Shown: positions 9,887 through 17,547 of the stretch, in pieces | Numbering within the stretch: the stretch's first letter is position 1 | How the letters are laid out: every line of letters begins with the position of its first letter | Assembly: GCF_013415325.1 (NCBI RefSeq) | Contig: NZ_JACBYE010000037.1 | Span: 1-43,942, forward strand | Length of the DNA stretch: 43,942 nt | Source of the DNA: Sanguibacter inulinus | GTDB taxonomy: Bacteria > Actinomycetota > Actinomycetes > Actinomycetales > Cellulomonadaceae | Direction: 5' to 3' | The notes under the pieces: generated by a model | Told to the model about the DNA's origin: nothing | Databases searched by the model: none | The model's input: the letters and a program-made list of their open reading frames with translations, nothing else | Position numbers and translations under genes: made by a program

Positions 9887-10909
9887 ATGTCCCGTCCCAC
9901 CACCCGCAACCTCGTCGGCAGCCGTCCCCGCAGCCCCCGCCGCCGTGCCGCTGCAGCGCTGCTCGTGCTTCCCCTCGTCGCGGCCCTGGCAGCGTGCTCC
10001 TCGAGCAACGCCGAAGAGCCCGGTGGGAACCAGCTCGAGGCCGACGCGAAGGCCGCCGGCCTCACCGTCAACCTCACGCCGGACCAGGACAGGATCACCA
10101 CGACCGAGTCGGCCGAGGCCGTCGCCCTCCTGCCCGAGGCCTACGCCGACGTCGACACCCTCACCATCGCGGTGAGTGCCTACGTCGCACCGTTGTCGTT
10201 CCTCGCCGACGACGAGAAGACCCCGATCGGCAACGAGACGGACATCGCGCACCTCATCGGCGACGCTCTCGGCAAGGAGGTCCAGCTCGAGGTCAAGGCC
10301 TGGGCCGACTGGCCCCTTGCGCTGCAGTCGGGCGACGTCGACGCGACGATCGCGAACGTGACCGTCACCGAGGAGCGCAAGGAGCTCTTCGACTTCTCGT
10401 CCTACAGGGTCGACCAGCTCGGCTGGCTCGTCCAGGCGGACAGCGAGATCGCCGAGATCGACGAGGCCGCAGACGTCGCCGGGCTCACGGTCGCCGTGGG
10501 CTCGGGCACCAACCAGGAGAAGATCTTGCTCGCCTGGGACGAGGCCAACCAGGCCGAGGGACTCGAGCCCGTGAACATCGAGTACTTCGAGAACGACGGC
10601 GACACGACCCTGGCGCTCCAGTCCGGACGGATCGACGCGACCTTCGGCCCGAACGCCACCTCGGCGTACAAGGCGGCCGTCGCCCCGCAGGACTTCAAGG
10701 TGGTCGGCATCGTCAACGGCGGCTGGCCCGACACCGCGCAGATCGCTGCGGCGACCCTCAAGGGCAACGACCTCGCCCCCGCGATCACCGCGGCGATCAA
10801 CCACGCGATCGAGGACGGGTCCTACGACAAGGTCCTCGAGCGCTGGGGCCTGACCGAAGAGGCCGTCACCGAGTCCGAGACGAACCCGGCAGGTCTGCCG
10901 AAGTCCTGA
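9887..10909 (+). CDS. Amino-acid ABC transporter substrate-binding lipoprotein
   Basis: A 340-residue family 3 solute-binding protein. The N-terminus has an Arg-rich n-region (PRSPRRR), a hydrophobic stretch and the lipobox LAAC, giving lipidation at Cys37. The mature part carries the SBP3 pattern (KTPIGNETDIAHLIGDALGK, QSGDVDATIANVTVTEERKELFDFS, GLTVAVGSGTNQEKILL). It anchors outside the membrane and delivers ligand to the 7656/8894 transporter, matching YxeM or TcyJ/K. The start ATG 9887 has GGAAGG upstream; the long upstream in-frame extension lacks a ribosome site. A strong hairpin (10990-11028) follows 80 bp after the stop. Confidence 0.92.
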   Translation: MSRPTTRNLVGSRPRSPRRRAAAALLVLPLVAALAACSSSNAEEPGGNQLEADAKAAGLTVNLTPDQDRITTTESAEAVALLPEAYADVDTLTIAVSAYVAPLSFLADDEKTPIGNETDIAHLIGDALGKEVQLEVKAWADWPLALQSGDVDATIANVTVTEERKELFDFSSYRVDQLGWLVQADSEIAEIDEAADVAGLTVAVGSGTNQEKILLAWDEANQAEGLEPVNIEYFENDGDTTLALQSGRIDATFGPNATSAYKAAVAPQDFKVVGIVNGGWPDTAQIAAATLKGNDLAPAITAAINHAIEDGSYDKVLERWGLTEEAVTESETNPAGLPKS

Positions 10910-10989
10910 CCCGCCAGCACGAGCCGAGCACCCTGGAGCCTGAACGACCGGGAGCGACCGTGGCTCGTCGGCAGGCCGCCCCGCCCGGA

Positions 10990-11028
10990 GCGGGCCGGGA
11001 CACCCGCCTCAGCGGCGTCCCGGTCCGC
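10990..11028 (+). terminator. Strong intercistronic hairpin after the ABC lipoprotein
   Basis: Positions 10990-11001 pair with 11017-11028 in a 12-bp stem with a single G-T wobble and a 15-nt loop. No T-run follows. It may terminate part of the transcription, or protect the upstream mRNA, thereby setting a lower level for the genes from 11125 on. Confidence 0.6.
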
Positions 11029-11083
11029 ACCTGACGACACAGCGCAGCACCTCACCCAGCACCGCACGCACCACGCACGCACT

Positions 11084-11103
11084 GCACCGCACCGCACCGC
11101 ACC
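11084..11103. repeat. (GCACC)4 microsatellite upstream of LLM 3
   Basis: Four perfect GCACC units (11084-11103) sit inside a wider A/C/G-only stretch (about 11030-11112) poor in T, just before the GGAGAG ribosome site of the gene at 11125. Slippage here could alter the leader length of the second half of the operon. No ATG lies in this spacer. Confidence 0.6.
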
Positions 11104-11124
11104 GCACGCACCAGGAGAGCCACC

Positions 11125-12474
11125 ATGAGCCGCGTCCCCCTCTCGATCCTCGACCTCGCCCCCGTCTCGTCCGGCTCGACCGGCGCGCAGACCCTCCGGG
11201 ACTCGGTCGCGCTCGCCGAGCGGGCCGACGCGCTCGGCTACACCCGCTACTGGTTCGCCGAGCACCACCTCTCCGCAGGCGTCGCGTCGTCGTCGCCCGC
11301 GGTCCTCGCCGCGCTGGTCGCAGGGCGCACCCAGCACCTGCGTGTGGGCACAGGCGCGGTGCTGCTCAGCACCACGAGCCCGCTCGTCGCCGCCGAGCAG
11401 CTCGCGACGGTCGCCGCGCTGCACCCGGGTCGGGTGGACCTCGGCGTGGGGCGTGCCTTCACGCCGCCGACCAAGCAGGCTGCCGCCTCGGACGCGGCCG
11501 AGGCATCCGAGAGCGCAGCCGCTCCGGCTCGTCCTGCCCGCAAGCCCGCCGCCCCGGCGCGTGACGTCGACGGGCTGCACGTCCCGTCCGCCCCGCCGAT
11601 CGACTTCACGGACTCCGCGCTGCGCGAGCGGCTGCTCGGCCAGCAGCGTGTGGTCTCGGCCAACCGTCAGCCCGCGCCCTTCCGCGACGAGCTCGAGGTC
11701 GTCCTCGGCCTGCAGGCCGGCACCTACACAGACGCCGACGGCGTGCCCCACGTGAGCGCGCCCGTCGAGGGCACCGACGCCGAGCTCTGGGTCCTCGCCT
11801 CGAGCGGCGGGGAGTCCGCCGAGGTGGCCGGCGCGCTCGGTCTGCCGCTCGTCGCGAACTACCACGTGAGCCCCGCGACGATCCTCGAGACCGTGGCCTC
11901 GTACAGGGCGGCCTTCGTCCCGGGGGTCCTCGACGAGCCCTACGTCGTGGTGTCGGCCGACGTCCTCGTCGCCGAGACCGAGGCGCAGGCCGAGCTCGCC
12001 GGAGCCCCCTTCGCCGAGTGGGTGCTGTCCATCCGCACCGGGCTCGCGGGGGCGATCGCCTACCCGCGGCCCGAAGACGCCCTCGCCCGTGAGTGGACCG
12101 ACGCCGAGCGTGCGCTCGTCCTCGACCGGACGGCGACCCGGTTCGTCGGGTCGCCGGAGCAGGTCGTCGCGCGGCTCGAGGCGCTCCAGCGCGTGACCGG
12201 GGCTGACGAGATCCTCACGACGACCATCGCCTTCGACCCTGCTGACAGGGTGCGCTCGGCCGAGCTGCTCGCGCAGGCGTGGGGGCTCGAGGCACCGGCG
12301 GCGGCAGCGGGTGCGGCGGCCTCTGAGCCGGCGGCTACGTCTACGCCTGCGACCGCCGGTGGCGCCGCGGCAGCGCACGACACCGACGAGCCCGCGCACG
12401 CCGAGGACGTCTCGGTGAGCGACGCCTTCGGGCAGGTCGCCACGCACCTGGTCGGGTCAGGAGCGCACTCGTGA
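11125..12474 (+). CDS. MsnO8/'group 1' LLM oxidoreductase with insert (3 of 5)
   Basis: A luciferase-like oxidoreductase of the group that includes B. subtilis YtmO (CmoO) and MsnO8. Family motifs: PLSILDLAPVSSG at 4-16, YTRYWFAEHHL near 45-55, SSPAVLAALVAGRTQHLRVGTGAVLL, and AEQLATVAALHPGRVDLGVGRA. At 449 residues it is over 100 longer than the family norm (about 330): an Ala/Pro-rich insert at about 120-150 (DAAEASESAAAPARPARKP) separates the barrel's early strands, and the C-terminus has about 55 added residues rich in Ala/Thr. In Bacillus the ytmO gene lies in the S-alkylcysteine operon, so a role in thioether oxidation fits. GGAGAG precedes the ATG; the stop overlaps the next start. Confidence 0.85.
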   Translation: MSRVPLSILDLAPVSSGSTGAQTLRDSVALAERADALGYTRYWFAEHHLSAGVASSSPAVLAALVAGRTQHLRVGTGAVLLSTTSPLVAAEQLATVAALHPGRVDLGVGRAFTPPTKQAAASDAAEASESAAAPARPARKPAAPARDVDGLHVPSAPPIDFTDSALRERLLGQQRVVSANRQPAPFRDELEVVLGLQAGTYTDADGVPHVSAPVEGTDAELWVLASSGGESAEVAGALGLPLVANYHVSPATILETVASYRAAFVPGVLDEPYVVVSADVLVAETEAQAELAGAPFAEWVLSIRTGLAGAIAYPRPEDALAREWTDAERALVLDRTATRFVGSPEQVVARLEALQRVTGADEILTTTIAFDPADRVRSAELLAQAWGLEAPAAAAGAAASEPAATSTPATAGGAAAAHDTDEPAHAEDVSVSDAFGQVATHLVGSGAHS

Positions 12475-13208
12475 CGGCGGTCGACGAGAAGGCCTCGCGC
12501 CCTGACGCCACCGCACCGCACTCCGTCGCCCCCGCGCCGCGCGACACCGCCACAGCACCGCGCGACGCCACCACCGCACCGCGTGACACCGAGTCCGTCA
12601 CCGTCCGGCTCGTCGAGCCCTCCGAGCACGACGCCGTCGCCGCGCTGCTCGTCGACGCCTACACGAGCGACTACGACATCTCGGGGGAGTACCGGGTGAG
12701 CCTGTCGGCCGTCGCCGAGCGGGCTGCCGAGCACGAGGTGTGGGTGGCGGTCGGCGCCGACGACCAGCTGCTCGGGACAGTCGCGACACCGCGCGCGGGG
12801 CGGCTCATCTCCGAGCTCGCCCGTGACGGCGAGCTCGACTTCAGGCTCTTGGGCGTCTCTCCGGCGGACCGCGGGCGTGGGGTCGGCGAGACGCTCACGC
12901 GGCACGTCCTCGACCTCGCGCGGGAGCGCGGCGCGAGCCGGGTGGTCATGAACTCCGGACCGCAGATGATCTCCGCCCACAGGCTCTACCACCGGCTCGG
13001 CTTCGCCAGGTTCCACGAGCGGGAGACGCGCGTCCTCGACGACGGCACCCGCCTCTTCGCCTTCGTGCTCGAGCTCTCCGCCCCGGCGGCGCCCAGCGTG
13101 CCGGGCGGAGCCGGCGGACCCGGCGCACCCGGCGCACCCGGTGCGACCCCGGTCCCCGCAGCACCAGCGCACCACCAGTCCACCGATCCCCGCACAGCAA
13201 AGGCCTGA
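12471..13208 (+). CDS. GNAT family N-acetyltransferase (second copy)
   Basis: A 245-residue protein with a GNAT domain at about 42-200. The coenzyme A loop is LLGVSPADRGRGVGETLTRHVL (around 124-145), followed by SRVVMNSGPQMISAHRLYHRLGF. The N-terminal 40 residues contain an APRDT-type repeat and the C-terminal 40 a Gly-Ala-Pro collagen-like repeat; both look like disordered tails. The GTG start at 12471 overlaps the preceding stop (GTGA), with a GGAG nearby, so it is translationally coupled to LLM 3. Probable role: acetylation of a second class of imported sulfur amino acid, by analogy with YtmI/SnaB beside YtmO. Confidence 0.85.
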   Translation: MTAVDEKASRPDATAPHSVAPAPRDTATAPRDATTAPRDTESVTVRLVEPSEHDAVAALLVDAYTSDYDISGEYRVSLSAVAERAAEHEVWVAVGADDQLLGTVATPRAGRLISELARDGELDFRLLGVSPADRGRGVGETLTRHVLDLARERGASRVVMNSGPQMISAHRLYHRLGFARFHERETRVLDDGTRLFAFVLELSAPAAPSVPGGAGGPGAPGAPGATPVPAAPAHHQSTDPRTAKA

Positions 13209-13212
13209 CACC

Positions 13213-14412
13213 ATGCCCGTCGAGTTCCTCGGCATCGCGACCACGTCCGACGCCTCCGAGACCACCGAGCGCACCACGGCGTCCTTCGACAAGGACTACC
13301 TGCTGCGCATCGTCCGCGCGCACGAACACAACGACTGGACGCGGGTGCTCTTCGCCTACGGCTCGAGCGGCCCGGAGCCCTCGGTCCTCGCGTCGTACGT
13401 CGCCGCGCACCTCGACACCGTCGAGCTGCTGCTGGCGCACCGCCCGAACGTCTCGTACCCGACCTTCGCCGCGAAGAGCTTCGCGACCCTCGACCAGCTG
13501 TCGCAGGGACGCCTGTCGGTCCACTTCATCACCGGCGGCAACGACCACGAGCAGCAGCGCGAGGGGGACACCCTCACCAAGGACGAGCGCTACGCCCGCA
13601 CCCAGGAGTACATCCAGGTCATCAAGAAGGCCTGGACGAGCGCCGAGCCCTTCGACCACGAGGGCACGTACTACCAGCTGGCCGACTTCGTCGCGGAGAT
13701 CAAGCCCTACGAGGGCCGGGTGCCGACCATCTCCTTCGGCGGGTCCTCCGCAGCCGCGTTCCAGGTGGGCGCAGCCGAGGCTGACATCTACGCGGTGTGG
13801 GGCGAGCCGCTCGCGAGCACCTCCGAGCAGATCGAGACCGTGCACGCCGCGGCCGCCGCGGCAGGTCGGGTCACGCCGCCCCGCATCCACGCCGCCTTCC
13901 GTCCGATCATCGCGCCGACCGAGGCGCTCGCGTGGGAGAAGGCCGACCAGGTCCTCGGACGCATCGAGGCCCGCAAGGCCGCTGCGGGCGGGTCGATCAG
14001 CCGGCGCCACCCGCTGACGAAGCCCGAGAACGCGGGGTCCCAGCGCCTGCTCGAGATCGCCGCCCGCGGTGACCGCCACGACTCCGTGCTGTGGACCGCC
14101 CCCGCGAAGGCGACAGGTGGTGCGGGCAACTCCAACGCCCTCGTCGGGACGCCCGAGCAGGTCGCCGAGGCGCTGCTCGCCTACTACGACCTCGGGGTCA
14201 GGATCCTCTCGGCGCGCGGCTACGACCTGCTGCACGACGCTGCGGACTTCGGTCGATACGTCATCCCCCTCGTGCGCGAGGGTGTCGCCCAGCGCGACGC
14301 CGAGCTGGCGCGCGAGTCATCGGACGAGGCCGACGCCGAGCGCCGGGCAGCTGCGCACGCCGCGCTCGCCCGCCAGGGCGCGATCGCTGCTGCTGCCGAG
14401 GCTGTCGCCTGA
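13213..14412 (+). CDS. SsuD-like LLM monooxygenase (4 of 5)
   Basis: A 399-residue FMNH2-dependent monooxygenase of the alkanesulfonate (SsuD) / dimethylsulfone (SfnG) branch. Seen: FLGIATTSDASET at the N-terminus, YPTFAAKSFATLDQLSQGRL, HFITGGNDHEQQREGD, the ERYARTQEYIQVIKKAW helix, FDHEGTYYQLADF, and PTISFGGSSAAA, each with a close SsuD counterpart. Expected chemistry: cleavage of a C-S bond in a sulfonate or sulfone to sulfite and an aldehyde. ATG 13213 lies 4 bp after the GNAT stop. Its stop codon shares a base with the next start (TGATG). C-terminal tail of 25 residues is Ala-rich. Confidence 0.87.
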   Translation: MPVEFLGIATTSDASETTERTTASFDKDYLLRIVRAHEHNDWTRVLFAYGSSGPEPSVLASYVAAHLDTVELLLAHRPNVSYPTFAAKSFATLDQLSQGRLSVHFITGGNDHEQQREGDTLTKDERYARTQEYIQVIKKAWTSAEPFDHEGTYYQLADFVAEIKPYEGRVPTISFGGSSAAAFQVGAAEADIYAVWGEPLASTSEQIETVHAAAAAAGRVTPPRIHAAFRPIIAPTEALAWEKADQVLGRIEARKAAAGGSISRRHPLTKPENAGSQRLLEIAARGDRHDSVLWTAPAKATGGAGNSNALVGTPEQVAEALLAYYDLGVRILSARGYDLLHDAADFGRYVIPLVREGVAQRDAELARESSDEADAERRAAAHAALARQGAIAAAAEAVA

Positions 14413-15509
14413 TGCGGTTCCAGGTCCTCGACATCGTCTTCAACCCTCCGCACCCCGTCACCGGTGAGACCGTGGCACCGGCCGACCGCCTCAACCGCGT
14501 GGTCGACACGGCTGTCCTCGCGGAAGAGCTCGGCCTCGACTCCTTCGCTGTCGGCGAGCGGCACGCAGGGGAGGTGCTCTCCTCCTCCCCGACGGTGATC
14601 CTCGGGGCGATCGCGGCGCGCACGTCACGGATCTTGCTGAGCACAGGGGTCACGGTGCTCTCGCTCCTCGACCCGGTCCGGGTCGCCGAGGACTACGCGA
14701 CGATCGACCAGCTGAGCCGCGGACGCTTCGAGATGGTCATCGGCAAGGGCAACGAGGCGGCGCAGTACCCCGTGCTCGGCCTCGACATCGCCAAGCAGTA
14801 CGAGTACCTGCAGGAGAACTACGAGCTGCTGCGCCAGCTGATCTCGGGCGAGGAGGTCACGTGGTCGGGGACGCACCACGTCCCCCTCGACAGGATCACC
14901 ACGCTGCCGCGGCCCTTCGCGGGGCCCTTCCGCATCTGGCACGGCTCGGCGACGTCGGCCTTCGCGGTGGACCTCGCCGCTCGGTGGGGCGACCCGATCG
15001 TGTCGGCGAACGCCTTCCAGCCGCGTGAGGCCTACAAGGTGCTCATCGACCGCTACCGCGAGCAGTACGCCGAGCACGGGCACGACCCGGCCAAGGCGTA
15101 CGTCGGCTCCGGGTCCGGCGGGCTGTTCCTCGCGGACACGACCGAGCAGGCCGTCGAGCAGTACAGGCCGATCTACGAGGGGGCCGTGGCGCGCGCCGAC
15201 GCGCGCGGCTACGACCCGAAGGCCGTCGGCAAGGTGACAGCCTTCCGGACCGTCGAGGAGGCCGTCGAGCGCGGCCCGGCGCTCGTCGGCTCGCCCGAGC
15301 GGGTCGTCGAGAAGATCCTCGACTACCACCAGAGCTACGGCCACGACCTCCAGTCGGTCTCGGTCAACCACCTCCTCGACGTGGAGCAGCAGCACGACGT
15401 GCTGCGCCGCTTCGCCGAGGAGGTCGTGCCGCAGGTCCGCGCCGAGGTGAAGACCGACCTGTGGACCGAGGCCGACACCGGGCGCGCCACGGGGTTCACT
15501 GCAGTCTGA
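14412..15509 (+). CDS. LLM-class flavin-dependent oxidoreductase (5 of 5)
   Basis: A 365-residue luciferase-like oxidoreductase closest in pattern to the bacterial-luciferase-like subgroup: FAVGERHAGEVLSSSPTVILGAIAARTSRI, LLSTGVTVLSLLDPVRVAEDYATIDQLSRGRFEMVIGKG, and the EYLQENYELLRQLI helix are clear. It contains RPFAGPFRIWHGSATS, the phosphate-binding region. Substrate unknown. It begins on the last base of the previous stop and is followed 44 bp later by the FAD-dependent oxidase, so it is co-transcribed. Having two or more LLM enzymes in tandem suggests successive oxidations or several substrates. Confidence 0.85.
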   Translation: MRFQVLDIVFNPPHPVTGETVAPADRLNRVVDTAVLAEELGLDSFAVGERHAGEVLSSSPTVILGAIAARTSRILLSTGVTVLSLLDPVRVAEDYATIDQLSRGRFEMVIGKGNEAAQYPVLGLDIAKQYEYLQENYELLRQLISGEEVTWSGTHHVPLDRITTLPRPFAGPFRIWHGSATSAFAVDLAARWGDPIVSANAFQPREAYKVLIDRYREQYAEHGHDPAKAYVGSGSGGLFLADTTEQAVEQYRPIYEGAVARADARGYDPKAVGKVTAFRTVEEAVERGPALVGSPERVVEKILDYHQSYGHDLQSVSVNHLLDVEQQHDVLRRFAEEVVPQVRAEVKTDLWTEADTGRATGFTAV

Positions 15510-15553
15510 GGACCTGGCACCAGGTCCGTCCCGCGCACCAGAGGAGCACGAGC

Positions 15554-16744
15554 ATGACCGAGCAGGTCGAGACCGTCGTCGTCGGCGGCGGGGTGATGGG
15601 GTCGGCCGCCGCCTGGGCCCTCGCCTCGGCCGGCCGTGAGGTGCTGCTCCTCGAGCGCTTCGAGCCCGGGCACGTGCGCGGCGCCTCGCACGGCGCGTCG
15701 CGCATCTACCGGACCACCTACGCGGAACCGGAGTACCTCGACCTGGCGCAGGAGGCGCTGGGCCACTGGCGCTCGCTCGAGGCCGACGCTGGTGTCGAGC
15801 TCCTGACGCTCACGGGTGGTGTCAGCGGGGGAGCAGGCGACGCGCGCCGCGAGGAGATCGCCGAGGCCTTCGTCGCGCGCGGCGTGCCGCACGAGTGGCT
15901 CTCGGCCGAGGCTGCGGGCGAACGGTGGCCCGGGCTGCGCTTCGACGGGCGGGTGCTCCACGAGATCGAGACCGCCGGGCGGGTGCACGCCGACCGGGCC
16001 GTCGAGGCCTTCCAGGCTGTCGCGCGTGCTCGGGGTGCCCAGGTCCGGCACTCGACCGCTGTGCTCGGCGTCGACGAGGTCCCCGGCGGTGTGCGGGTGC
16101 GGACCGAGCAGGGCGACGTCCTCGCGCAGCGGGTCGTCGTGGCGGTCGGTGCGTGGAGCGCTGGACTCGTCGCACCGCTGCTCGGTGGTACGTCTGGCCC
16201 TCTCGGGCCTGGCGGTCTCCCGTTCGTGGTCACCCAGGAGCAGCCCGCGCACTTCGCGCTGCGCGCCGGTGCACCCGACGAGCTGACGTGGCCGAGCTTC
16301 ACGAACGACCCCGGGCCGTCCCTCGTCGGTCCCGGCCGACGCTGGCCGAGCGGGACCTACGGGCTCGCGACCCCCGGCGAGGGCATCAAGGTCGGGTTCC
16401 ACGGGGTGGGGCCGCGCACCGACCCGGACCACCGGAGCTTCCAGCCCGAGCAGGGCCAGCTCGACCAGCTGCTCGACTACGTGGCGGAGTGGGTCCCGGG
16501 TGTCGACCCGTCGACAGCCGTGCCGATCTCGTGCACGTACACGACGACGCCGGACCACGACTTCGTGCTCGACAGAGTCGGCCGCGTGGTCGTCGCCGCA
16601 GGGTTCTCCGGTCACGGATTCAAGTTCGCGCCGTCCCTCGGCCGGGTCCTGCGCGACCTCGCGACCGAAGACGTCGACGGACCTGTCGGTGCTGTCGCCG
16701 AGCGTTTCAGGCTGGGCCGCTTCGCGGGGGCCGCGCGGGGCTGA
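15554..16744 (+). CDS. FAD-dependent sarcosine/N-methyltryptophan oxidase family
   Basis: A 396-residue DAO-fold flavoprotein of the monomeric sarcosine oxidase / N-methyl-L-tryptophan oxidase (SolA) family, normal length 370-400. The dinucleotide-binding GGGVMGSAAAWALA lies at about 11-24, followed by GASHGASRIYRTTYAEPEY, typical of the family. Cys327 in SCTYTTTPDHDF is at the position of the covalent flavin link in sarcosine oxidases, and GFSGHGFKFAPSLG closes the active site. Expected reaction: oxidative demethylation or oxidation of a secondary amine, giving H2O2. Last gene of the long operon; GAGGAG precedes the ATG. Its part in sulfur use is unclear; an N-alkyl amino acid product is one option. 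Confidence 0.85.
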   Translation: MTEQVETVVVGGGVMGSAAAWALASAGREVLLLERFEPGHVRGASHGASRIYRTTYAEPEYLDLAQEALGHWRSLEADAGVELLTLTGGVSGGAGDARREEIAEAFVARGVPHEWLSAEAAGERWPGLRFDGRVLHEIETAGRVHADRAVEAFQAVARARGAQVRHSTAVLGVDEVPGGVRVRTEQGDVLAQRVVVAVGAWSAGLVAPLLGGTSGPLGPGGLPFVVTQEQPAHFALRAGAPDELTWPSFTNDPGPSLVGPGRRWPSGTYGLATPGEGIKVGFHGVGPRTDPDHRSFQPEQGQLDQLLDYVAEWVPGVDPSTAVPISCTYTTTPDHDFVLDRVGRVVVAAGFSGHGFKFAPSLGRVLRDLATEDVDGPVGAVAERFRLGRFAGAARG

Positions 16745-16749
16745 CGAGG

Positions 16750-16977
16750 TCAGCTGCGCGAGGTCGCGCGCTCGCGGACTGCAGCTTCGTCGAGACCGAG
16801 TCGAGCACACACAGCGGCAAGGTCGGACGCAGGAGCTTTCGCGGCTGATGCGTCGGCGAGCGCATCGAAGAGCCTGAAGGCAGCGTCGCGCACGAGCCGA
16901 GTCTCGGCGATGACTGTCGAGGCGGCATCTCGGTCGACCGGGTGGCGCGGTGCATCATGACGTGGCGATTCGGGCAT
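16750..16977 (-). CDS. Small hypothetical protein (75 aa), probably leaderless
   Basis: A 75-residue ORF, helical and Ala-rich, of no recognised family. It ends 5 bp beyond the stop of the oxidase gene on the other strand. No ribosome site precedes ATG 16977, but -10 TAGCCT ends 7 nt before it, the leaderless pattern seen repeatedly in this window. A longer in-frame start at 17037 would run into the HxlR gene. Codon bias is acceptable but length is small, so it may be spurious. Confidence 0.45.
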   Translation of the reverse strand: MPESPRHDAPRHPVDRDAASTVIAETRLVRDAAFRLFDALADASAAKAPASDLAAVCARLGLDEAAVRERATSRS

Positions 16978-17002
16978 AAGTGACAGGCTACCGTGTCGGG
17001 TC

Positions 17003-17431
17003 TCAGTCCACCGCGTCGTCGTAGCGCTCGCGGGCATGCTCGATCTCGGGCAGGTGCTCGGTGGTCCACGCGAGCAGGGCGTCGATCGGCTCGCGGAAGG
17101 TCTTGCCGAGGGGCGTGATGCTGTACTGCACGGCGACCGGGCGGGTGCCGAGGACCTCGCGGGCGACGACGCCGTTGCGCTCGAGCCTGCGCAGGGTCGC
17201 GGTGAGCGACTTCTGCGTCACGGCGGGGATCGCCCGGCGGAGCTCGTTGAACCGCGACGGCCTGTCGCAGAGCTCGGCGAGCACCTGGAGGGACCAGGTG
17301 TCGAGGACCTGGGCGATGAGGTCTCGGTGCGCGGGGCCGACAGCGGGGTGGTCGTGGTCCGCGTGGGGCTGGGTGGGCGGAAGGCCAGGTCGCCCGGTGG
17401 GTCGTGGCGAGGCGGTGGGCGTGCTGGTCAT
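17003..17431 (-). CDS. HxlR family transcriptional regulator
   Basis: A 142-residue winged-helix regulator of the HxlR type (single domain, dimeric). After a 35-residue Pro/Thr-rich N-terminus the HxlR core reads AQVLDTWSLQVLAELCDRPSRFNELRRAIPAVTQKSLTATLRRLERNGVVAREV, then the wing PVAVQYSITPLGKTF. One Cys in the core (LCDRP) is where redox-sensing members have theirs, though oxidation sensing is not shown. ATG 17431 was chosen for the GGAGG 9 nt upstream. Divergent from the RidA gene across an 11-bp inverted repeat (17467-17508); very likely its regulator. Confidence 0.9.
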   Translation of the reverse strand: MTSTPTASPRPTGRPGLPPTQPHADHDHPAVGPAHRDLIAQVLDTWSLQVLAELCDRPSRFNELRRAIPAVTQKSLTATLRRLERNGVVAREVLGTRPVAVQYSITPLGKTFREPIDALLAWTTEHLPEIEHARERYDDAVD

Positions 17432-17466
17432 AGTGCTGATCCTCCGGGTCGGGTGGTCTCCGGCGC

Positions 17467-17508
17467 GATACCTGGTCTCGTTGAAGTGCTCGCGGGCGAC
17501 CAGGTATC
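17467..17508. promoter_or_regulatory. HxlR-type inverted-repeat operator over the RidA promoter
   Basis: GATACCTGGTC (17467-17477) and GACCAGGTATC (17498-17508) form a perfect 11-bp inverted repeat with a 20-nt spacer. On the plus strand -35 TTGAAG (17481-17486) and -10 GTATCT (17504-17509) are 17 bp apart, so the right half-site covers the -10. A second small inverted repeat TGGGAC/GTCCCA (17511-17516, 17525-17530) follows. Confidence 0.7.
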
Positions 17509-17547
17509 TCTGGGACACCTGATAGTCCCACCCCTGAGGAGATCCCC

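Noticed and set aside
8630-10804. 724-codon minus-strand frame opposite the amino-acid ABC genes
   Set aside because: Antisense to ATPase and lipoprotein with intact motifs; no recognisable protein content.
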